Shown: positions 58,713 to 64,000 of the stretch, in pieces
Position numbering within the stretch: position 1 is the first letter of the stretch
Layout: each line of letters begins with the position of its first letter
Assembly (NCBI RefSeq): GCF_016862175.1
Contig: NZ_BOML01000029.1
Coordinates: 1 to 64,000, forward strand
Reading direction: 5' to 3'
Length of the DNA: 64,000 nt
DNA from: Paractinoplanes durhamensis
GTDB taxonomy: Bacteria; Actinomycetota; Actinomycetes; Mycobacteriales; Micromonosporaceae
Translations under genes and position numbers: made by a program
Notes under the pieces: generated by a model
What the model was told of the DNA's origin: nothing
What the model saw: only the letters and a program-made list of their open reading frames with translations
Database searches by the model: none

Positions 58713-59069
58713 ATGGATGCCACGAAACGCTGCACTCTGATGGTCATGGCGATGCTCCTGCCACTGACGCTCGGCGGATGCGGGGACGACCATCCGGCGG
58801 CGTCCGGTTATTCGGCCAAGAGCACCGACCAGGCGGCGGAATCGGCGTGCACCATCTTCTCCGCTCGGTATCAGCGGGCCGGCACGAAGGCCAAACGGTT
58901 GAGCCTCGCCGACGAGGTCGGTCGCTACGCCGGGCGGAGCGACAACGGGGCGGTGGCGGGCCGGGCCGTCCTGGTCGGCCGCAGCGCGAGCCGCGGCGAC
59001 GATTCCTGGCGGGCAGCCTCGAAGAGTTTCCTCCAGGCCTGCCACAGCGCCGGTTGGAAGAGCCGGTAG
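58713..59069 (+). CDS. small lipoprotein
   Basis: The 118-residue product starts at ATG 58713 and has a basic start, a hydrophobic core (LMVMAMLLPLTLGG) and a lipobox ending LGGC. The mature part has a Cys pair (SACTIFSARYQ and FLQACHSAGW) and a polar charged middle. I do not recognise a family. It is followed 24 bases later by the deaminase gene. Confidence 0.7.
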   Translation: MDATKRCTLMVMAMLLPLTLGGCGDDHPAASGYSAKSTDQAAESACTIFSARYQRAGTKAKRLSLADEVGRYAGRSDNGAVAGRAVLVGRSASRGDDSWRAASKSFLQACHSAGWKSR

Positions 59070-59092
59070 CTCCCGCATGATGTGCTGGTGCG

Positions 59093-59587
59093 GTGACTCC
59101 CGATGAACTGATCGGCGCCGCCATCGACGTCGCCGAGGAGGGCATGGCCCGAGGTGAGCTGCCGATCGGTGCCGTAGTGGAGATGGGCGGCCGGATCGTC
59201 GCACGGGCCTGGACCCAGGACGTCTCGCAGGGCCGCCGGCTGGTGCACGCCGATCTGCTGGCGATGATCGCGGCCGACGAGCAGCTCGGCCGGCAGCCAC
59301 GGGAGCATCCGCTGCGCCTGGCCGTCAACCTGGAGCCCTGCGTGATGTGCCTCGGCGCGGCGATGGCCCTCCAAATCACCGACGTCTACTACGGCCTCGC
59401 CTCCCCGGCCGACGGCGGCTCCGCCCTGGTCGCGAACAGGCCGACCAGCCCCGACATGCCCTGGTACAAACCGCCCACCTTGACGGCCGGTATCCGCGCG
59501 GCCGAGGTCCGCGACCAGTTCCGCCGATACTGCGCGACCGCCCCCGACTCCGGCTTCCGGGATTGGGCCCGCACCCTGGCGGACTGA
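59093..59587 (+). CDS. cytidine/deoxycytidylate deaminase-family protein with HAD motif
   Basis: The 164-residue product starts at GTG 59093. The zinc-binding motif PCVMCLGAAM is intact. The usual catalytic HAE of TadA/guanine-deaminase relatives reads LVHADLLAMIAADE, so Glu is replaced by Asp. PIGAVVEMGGRIVARAWTQD precedes it, and a C-terminal helix follows. It is either a natural variant with altered activity or a non-canonical deaminase. It is the last gene before an unstable region. Confidence 0.85.
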   Translation: MTPDELIGAAIDVAEEGMARGELPIGAVVEMGGRIVARAWTQDVSQGRRLVHADLLAMIAADEQLGRQPREHPLRLAVNLEPCVMCLGAAMALQITDVYYGLASPADGGSALVANRPTSPDMPWYKPPTLTAGIRAAEVRDQFRRYCATAPDSGFRDWARTLAD

Positions 59588-59796
59588 GCCGGCCGGCTGT
59601 CGGATTGATGGCACCAGCCCCCTGCTGTTTCGTAGATCGTGGCGATCAGTGCCAGCAGTGAGCCGCTGGCCCATTCCTGCCTGCTCGGCGCACCGCCGGC
59701 CGCACCGCGTTCAACGACCGACCCTGATGACCGCCGCTCATGATCCGCTCGGCAGACCTAGCCCCACCAGGCGTTTGCGACCGGTCCGCCTGTTCT

Positions 59797-59877
59797 CCCC
59801 GGCTACCTTTTTCTTGATTCCGGGGTCTCGCATCGGGTCGGGGAGACCGACTTCCAGGAAGTTGGGTTGGGTCTCGG
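59797..59877 (-). repeat. diverged single copy of the 42-bp-array repeat
   Basis: Read on the minus strand the stretch translates as NFLEVGLPDPMRDPGIKKKV, against DILEVGGSDAMPDPDIKEKV at the end of the array at 40185-40452. The nucleotides also match closely (ACTTCCAGGA, GGGGTCTCGCATC), including the shared ATCAAGRAAAAGGT end. It shows that the repeat is a dispersed genomic family, not a local oddity. Confidence 0.65.
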
Positions 59878-59975
59878 GTGTGGACCTCGGCGATCGGGGT
59901 GCGCAGCTCGCGGCCGGCGTGGGTGACGAAGTGGCTCTGCCGGGCCAGGTCCTCGGCGAGCGAGTTGTGGTCCTG
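59878..59975 (-). pseudogene. histidine-kinase (HisKA) fragment
   Basis: The minus strand reads SLAEDLARQSHFVTHAGREL, then RTPIAEV. This is the H-box of sensor kinases (consensus RQRRFVADASHELRTPLAAL), with the phosphoacceptor His changed to Arg. Only about 33 residues survive, without sensor or ATPase domain, so it is a gene fossil. Confidence 0.55.
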
Positions 59976-60388
59976 GCTGGAGGGTGACCAAGGGCACTGA
60001 CCAAGGTGCCGCGGCTGTTGTTCGTGTCGGCCTGCCTGACCGCGACGGCGGCCGGCGCCCCTGGCCATCTGCTGCCGGGCGCGGGCCATCGCGGCGCACC
60101 GGCCGGCGGCGATGCGGATGCGCTGCTGACGCACTCGATGGCGACGGCGCTGGTGGAGGCGGGGGTGCCGGCCAACGCGAACAGGCCAAGAACGTCTTGG
60201 AGTTCAGCCCGGCCGCGGCTGAGGAAAGTCGGCGCGACGGAGCTCGCTCAGTTGATCGGGCGGTACCTCGCCGAGGTGAGTGCGCCGTCGGCGGAAAATC
60301 CGCCATCGGAGGTGAACTGAGCGTCACCGCCGGGTCAACCCTCCGACGCCTGAGTGACCCGTCGGCCCGGCCTCGCTACGGTTATCGC

Positions 60389-61000
60389 GTGTCTGAGATC
60401 CCGTGGTGGGGGCTGCCCCTCGTAGCTGTGGTGTTTGCCCTGGCCGGCGCCTTCACGGCGCAGTTTGTGACGGCTCGTAACGAACATGTCCGTAGTCGGC
60501 AGAAGAAGACCCGGCGGTGGTACGAGGAGCGTAAGGACGCTTACGTAGCGTTGCTCTCCGTCTTCGAGCGCGACACCTATCGCCTCCGCGCCGCCTACGA
60601 CGCCGGCGACAAACCGGCCCCGCCCCTCACCTACGTCGACGACGTCTCGCCGGCCCTGATGCGGGTGCGGCTGCTCGCCACCGGGCCGGTCCGGAGCGCC
60701 GCCCTCGCCGTACATGTGCTGTTGCAGAAGTTGCACGGAGAGATGAACCCGGCATCGGTGTCGGGGGTGCAGCCGCAGACCCACTTCCGTGAGTTGCTCA
60801 CCCAGGTTCCGCTGGTCATGCAGCAGTTCGAGGCGGCGGTGCGGGTCGAGTTGCGGATCGACACCGAGGCGCCGGGTGCGTCCGAAATGTCCAATGGCGA
60901 CCGTCGTGGGCGTACTCGCCAGCTCCTGCGCCGTCCGGCCCGTGGTACCGCACTGGATGATCTTGCGGACATCGGGCAGGATCTAAGTCGTGACCGATGA
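60389..61000 (+). CDS. membrane-anchored hypothetical protein
   Basis: I start this at GTG 60389 (VSEIPWWGLPLVAVVFALAG). The 203-residue product has one N-terminal membrane helix, a basic switch (RSRQKKTRRWYEERKDAY) and a helical cytosolic domain (VALLSVFERDTYRLRAAYDA, SAALAVHVLLQKLHGEM, FRELLTQVPLVMQQFEAAVR). Such anchored helical proteins of unknown function are common in actinobacteria. It overlaps the aldolase start by 11 bases. Confidence 0.7.
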   Translation: MSEIPWWGLPLVAVVFALAGAFTAQFVTARNEHVRSRQKKTRRWYEERKDAYVALLSVFERDTYRLRAAYDAGDKPAPPLTYVDDVSPALMRVRLLATGPVRSAALAVHVLLQKLHGEMNPASVSGVQPQTHFRELLTQVPLVMQQFEAAVRVELRIDTEAPGASEMSNGDRRGRTRQLLRRPARGTALDDLADIGQDLSRDR

Positions 61001-61631
61001 GAAGCTCGACGATGTGACGGCCGCGGTCGTGCGCAGCGGGATCGTGGCGATCCTGCGCGCGCCGACCTCCGACTATTTCGCCGCCGTGGCGGAGGTGCTG
61101 ATCGAGTCCGGCATCACGGCTCTCGAGGTCACGCTGACCTCGCACGGCGCGATCGAGGCGCTCGCCGGCCTGCGCCGCCAGCTGCCCAGCTCGGTGGCGG
61201 TCGGCGCGGGCACGGTGCTGTCCGCCGGTGACGTGAAGGCCGCGGTCGACGCCGGCGCCGAGTTCCTGGTCGCGCCCAACCTCGACGTGCAGCTGGTCCA
61301 GTCGTCGCCGGTGCCGTTCTACCCGGGCACGGCCACCCCGACCGAGATGTTCGCGGCGCAGCAGGCCGGCGCCCCGCTGGTGAAGCTGTTCCCGGCGTCG
61401 GGCCTGGGCCCCGAGTTCCTGCGCAACGTGCGCGGCCCGCTCCCGCACATCCGGGTGATGCCGACCGGTGGCATCAAGATCGAGGACATCGCCGACTGGC
61501 TGTTCGCGGGGGCGAAGGCGGTCGGCCTGGGCGGTCCGCTGATCGGCGATGCCGCCGCCGGCGGCAGTCTCTCCGCTCTCGCCGCACGGGCGCGGCATGC
61601 GGTCAGCGCGGTCGCTTTCGCCCGGTCATGA
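60990..61631 (+). CDS. KDPG/KHG aldolase
   Basis: The 213-residue product starts at GTG 60990. GIVAILRAPTSDYFAAVAEV, ITALEVTLTSHGAIEAL with the catalytic Glu, VGAGTVLSAGDVKAAVDAGA, VAPNLDVQLVQ and PLVKLFPASGLGPEFLRNVR with the Schiff-base Lys are the landmarks of Eda. It cleaves 2-keto-3-deoxy-6-phosphogluconate or 4-hydroxy-2-oxoglutarate. The stop overlaps the next ATG by 4 bases, so it is coupled with the kinase. Confidence 0.95.
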   Translation: MTDEKLDDVTAAVVRSGIVAILRAPTSDYFAAVAEVLIESGITALEVTLTSHGAIEALAGLRRQLPSSVAVGAGTVLSAGDVKAAVDAGAEFLVAPNLDVQLVQSSPVPFYPGTATPTEMFAAQQAGAPLVKLFPASGLGPEFLRNVRGPLPHIRVMPTGGIKIEDIADWLFAGAKAVGLGGPLIGDAAAGGSLSALAARARHAVSAVAFARS

Positions 61632-62554
61632 CCGGGCTCTTCACCTTCGGTGAAACCATGGGCCTGGTCGTGGCGGACGGCATCGGCCCCTTGACGTACG
61701 CCCGGGGCTTCTCCTTCGGCATCGGCGGCGCCGAGAGCAACGTCGCGATCGGCGTGGCCCGCCTCGGCGGCGAGTCCTGCTGGCTCGGCCGGGTCGGCCC
61801 GGATGCGACCGGCGCCCTGATCAGGTCGCGGCTGGAGGCGGCCGGCGTCCGCACGATCGCGGTACCGGACCCGACGTTCACCGGCCTGATGGTGCGCTAC
61901 CGCCGGTCCGGCGAGTTCGCCCACGTCGACTACCACCGGGCCGGCAGTGCCGGGTCCCGGCTCAACCCGGCCGACCTGCCCCCGTCGGAGCTGCGCGAGG
62001 CCGCCGTCGTGCACGTCACCGGCATCACCCCGGCGCTGAGCGAGACCTGCCGCGCCGCCGTCTTCCAGGCGGTCGAGACGGCCCGGGACGCGGGCGTGCC
62101 GGTGTCGATCGACGTCAACTACCGGGCCAAGCTGTGGTCGCGGTTCGACGCGGCGCCGGTGCTGCGCGACCTGGTCGGCCTGGCCGACATCGTGTTCGCC
62201 AGCCCCGACGAGGCGGCCCTGTTCGTCGACGAGGACGACCTGCTCGGCAACCTGGCCAAGCTCGGGCCGGCCGAGGTCATCCTCAAGGACGGCGGCAAGG
62301 GCTGCGTCGCGCAGATCGGCGGCGAGCGGCACGCGGTGCCGGCCCTGCCGGTGACCGTGATCGACCCGGTCGGCGCGGGCGACGCGTTCGTGGCCGGCTA
62401 TCTGGCCGACCGGATGGCCGGCGCCGCCCCGGAGCAGCGCCTGACCACCGCGATCGCGGCAGGCGCCTTCGCGGTCACGGTGTCCGGCGACTGCGAGGGC
62501 CTGCCCGACCGCGCCGAGCTGGCCGCGCTGGGCGGCGGCGACCTCCGCCGGTAG
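61628..62554 (+). CDS. 2-keto-3-deoxygluconate kinase-like (PfkB family)
   Basis: The 308-residue product starts at ATG 61628. FTFGETMGLVVADGIGPLTY, FGIGGAESNVAIGVARLGGE, VILKDGGKGCVAQIGGERH and VIDPVGAGDAFVAGYLADRM (anion hole plus catalytic Asp) mark a PfkB carbohydrate kinase of the KdgK type. With the upstream KDPG aldolase it would process 2-keto-3-deoxygluconate from sugar-acid breakdown. It ends 7 bases before the converging MarR gene. Confidence 0.9.
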   Translation: MTGLFTFGETMGLVVADGIGPLTYARGFSFGIGGAESNVAIGVARLGGESCWLGRVGPDATGALIRSRLEAAGVRTIAVPDPTFTGLMVRYRRSGEFAHVDYHRAGSAGSRLNPADLPPSELREAAVVHVTGITPALSETCRAAVFQAVETARDAGVPVSIDVNYRAKLWSRFDAAPVLRDLVGLADIVFASPDEAALFVDEDDLLGNLAKLGPAEVILKDGGKGCVAQIGGERHAVPALPVTVIDPVGAGDAFVAGYLADRMAGAAPEQRLTTAIAAGAFAVTVSGDCEGLPDRAELAALGGGDLRR

Positions 62555-62561
62555 CGGCGGC

Positions 62562-62990
62562 TCAGCACGGGCCGGGCAGGTTCGCGGTGGCGATCAGGGT
62601 CGCGATGCGCCGCAGGTGCTGCTGGTCGTCGGGGCTGAGGTCGGCGGCGATGTCGGGCAGGCGGTCGGCGACGTCGGCGTAGAGCGCCTCGGCGACCTTC
62701 TTCCCGGCGGGCGTGACGCCGAGTGTGATCACCCGCCGGTCGGGCTCCGGGCTCTCCCGTTGCACCAGGCCGCGGCGCTCGGTGCGGTCGACCAGCTGGC
62801 TCAGCGCGTTCTTGGCCATCCCGAGATTGGCCGCGAGTTCGGCCATCCGTAGCGGCCGGTCCTTCACGACGCACAGCAGCGAAGCCTGCGCCGAGGTGAG
62901 GTCGTGGTCGGTGCAGATCTGCGCGTAGCGCCGCTGGATCACCAGCGAGAGCCACACCAGCATGTCGCCGAAGCCCTGCGATTCCGTCAC
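62562..62990 (-). CDS. MarR-family transcriptional regulator
   Basis: The 142-residue product starts at GTG 62990. The winged helix reads LTSAQASLLCVVKDRPLRMA, ELAANLGMAKNALSQLVDRT and RRGLVQRESPEPDRRVITLG, with a C-terminal dimer helix (SPDDQQHLRRIATLIA). Cys56, in SLLCVVKDR, could act as a redox sensor. It is divergent from an Old Yellow Enzyme gene and a perfect palindrome lies between, so it probably represses both. Confidence 0.9.
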   Translation of the reverse strand: MTESQGFGDMLVWLSLVIQRRYAQICTDHDLTSAQASLLCVVKDRPLRMAELAANLGMAKNALSQLVDRTERRGLVQRESPEPDRRVITLGVTPAGKKVAEALYADVADRLPDIAADLSPDDQQHLRRIATLIATANLPGPC

Positions 62991-63039
62991 GACCGCGTCT
63001 CCTTCGTCACAGCACGGCGGGTTCGGTCGACCTTGCCGA

Positions 63040-63080
63040 AGTTCATGCCGTGAACTAACTTCGGTTCACGGCATGAACTT
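63040..63080. promoter_or_regulatory. perfect 17-bp inverted-repeat operator (MarR/OYE)
   Basis: AAGTTCATGCCGTGAAC, a 7-base centre and its exact complement lie between the divergent MarR and oxidoreductase genes. It has the size of a site for one or two MarR dimers and would cover the promoters of both. Confidence 0.8.
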
Positions 63081-63110
63081 TACGCCACCGAACAGCCGGA
63101 GGACGGAACC

Positions 63111-64000
63111 ATGGCAACCGCATTCGACCCGTACGACCTGAGCGGCCTCAAGCTCGCCAACCGCATCGCGATGGCCCCGATGACCCGCAGCCGCGCCTAC
63201 GGGCCCGGTGCCGCCCCGACCGAGCTGACGGCCACCTACTACGCCCAGCGCGCGAGCGCCGGCCTGATCATCACCGAGGGCACCCAGCCGTCGGTGATCG
63301 GGCAGGGCTACACCAACACCCCGGGCCTGCACTCGGACGAGCAGGTCGCAGCCTGGCGCACGGTCACCGACGCGGTGCACGCCGAGGGCGGGAAGATCTT
63401 CGCGCAGCTCATGCACAGCGGCCGGATCGGTCACCCCAGCCTGCTGCCGGACGGCCTGATCCCGGTCGCGCCGTCGCCGGTGAAGCCGGCCGGACAGGTC
63501 TTCACCAACGAGGGCCCGCAGGAGATGGTGACGCCGAAGGAGCTGACCGAGGCGGAGATCGCCGAGACGATCGCCGACTTCGCGAACGCCGCCCGCAACG
63601 CCGTCGCGGCCGGCTTCGACGGGGTCGAGATCCACGGCGCGAACGGCTACCTCGTGCAGCAGTTCCTCGCCTCGAACACCAACCTGCGCACCGACGGCTG
63701 GGGCGGCACGATCGAGGGCCGGGTCCGCTTCGGCGCCGAGGTCGCGACCGCGGTGGCCGCCGCGATCGGCGGCCACCGGACCGGCTTCCGCATCTCGCCG
63801 AGCGGCGTCAACGGCGACATCGCCGAGCAGGACACCGACGAGCTCTACCCGGCCCTGGTGGCCCGGCTGGCCCCGCTCGGGCTGGCCTACCTGCACCTGG
63901 TGGAGAGCGCCGACCGGGGCCTGACCCGGCGTCTGCGCGCGCAGTGGCCGGGCACCCTGCTGCTCAACCCGTTCACCCACCCCGACCCGACCGGGCCGGA
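63111..64000 (+). CDS. Old Yellow Enzyme-family alkene reductase (3' truncated by the window)
   Basis: The product starts at ATG 63111, with GGAGGA about 9 bases upstream, and 296 residues are visible. [20 protein letters not shown] is the FMN-binding start. The active-site region includes [32 protein letters not shown], and [20 protein letters not shown], the FMN-phosphate site. OYE proteins reduce activated alkenes, nitroesters and quinones with NADPH. The C-terminal part lies beyond 64000. Control by the adjacent MarR repressor is expected. Confidence 0.9.
   Translation, partial: MATAFDPYDLSGLKLANRIAMAPMTRSRAYGPGAAPTELTATYYAQRASAGLIITEGTQPSVIGQGYTNTPGLHSDEQVAAWRTVTDAVHAEGGKIFAQLMHSGRIGHPSLLPDGLIPVAPSPVKPAGQVFTNEGPQEMVTPKELTEAEIAETIADFANAARNAVAAGFDGVEIHGANGYLVQQFLASNTNLRTDGWGGTIEGRVRFGAEVATAVAAAIGGHRTGFRISPSGVNGDIAEQDTDELYPALVARLAPLGLAYLHLVESADRGLTRRLRAQWPGTLLLNPFTHPDPTGP

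Larger units (their letters stand above)
59588..60388. other. non-coding scar with MITE-end, repeat and kinase fragments
   Basis: No intact gene is supported over 800 bases. The stretch contains CCCTGCTGTTTCGTAGATC (about 59619-59637), which resembles the end of the MITE at 28649. It also has the dispersed 42-bp-type repeat at 59797-59877 and a histidine-kinase fragment at 59878-59975. Open frames elsewhere (for example 60006-60320 plus) look like nonsense or a decayed gene. I read it as a genomic scar of insertion and deletion. Confidence 0.6.

Noticed and set aside
60006..60320. 104-residue plus-strand protein
   Set aside because: It has a hydrophobic start but no recognised domain or ribosome binding site, and it lies in a scar full of remnants. 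I could not support it as a gene.

Overview
The window is high-GC DNA (about 70% by eye) with many GTG starts, 4-bp start/stop overlaps (ATGA or GTGA), an SsgA-family sporulation/division protein, streptogrisin-type and subtilisin-type secreted proteases and many lipoproteins. This points to a morphologically complex actinobacterium. The ssgB sequence and the general gene style suggest Micromonosporaceae, perhaps Actinoplanes, but that is inference because no marker gene is present.

Layout. (1) Positions 1-1547 are a gene graveyard: a frameshifted ankyrin protein and a DUF4240 pseudogene. (2) Positions 1548-19832 form a genomic island. A 45-bp direct repeat of the tRNA-Val(CAC) 3' half, starting exactly at the encoded CCA, bounds it on the left, and the intact tRNA gene bounds it on the right. 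No integrase survives. Cargo: an M48 protease/lipoprotein operon, a SMI1/KNR4 protein, a 1090-residue HEAT-type protein, a secreted Ig-repeat protein, VapBC, and a two-gene pair made of a 2OG-Fe(II) oxygenase and a SEC-C/pRiA4b protein. Internal repeats suggest that it formed by stacked integrations. (3) Positions 19.9-30 kb look like core genome: a PGPGW protein, ssgB, AraC and Rrf2 regulators, TPR proteins including a diguanylate cyclase, and a lectin-tailed glycosidase ended by a 163-bp TA-flanked MITE-like palindrome.

(4) Positions 28.8-35.4 kb form one minus-strand gene train: diacylglycerol kinase-like, YihY-like, a TIR protein, a ParA-like ATPase fused to an inactive trypsin fold and an EAD-like tail, a tandem PAP2 phosphatase and an EEP-family hydrolase. 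The TIR/ATPase pair is the best candidate for an undescribed immune-type system. (5) Positions 35.5-42 kb: DUF1990, MBL-fold, DedA and DUF2157 proteins, a beta-lactamase-fold protein, a 14-residue-repeat protein followed by a 42-bp tandem repeat array, DinB and a streptogrisin. (6) Positions 42.2-51.4 kb: a sulfonate (organosulfur) locus with ssuABC, three SsuD-type monooxygenases, two flavin reductases, a cupin, an FAD protein and a winged-helix regulator. (7) Positions 51.5-64 kb: a subtilase, a zinc-free bL36 paralogue, a two-component operon with a perfect 22-bp upstream palindrome, MobA-like and XdhC genes for molybdenum enzyme maturation, a HAD phosphatase, a deaminase with HAD in place of HAE, a repeat- and pseudogene-filled scar, KDPG aldolase and KDG kinase, and a MarR/Old Yellow Enzyme divergent pair with a perfect operator.

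The domain calls come from reading motifs by eye; no database search was run.
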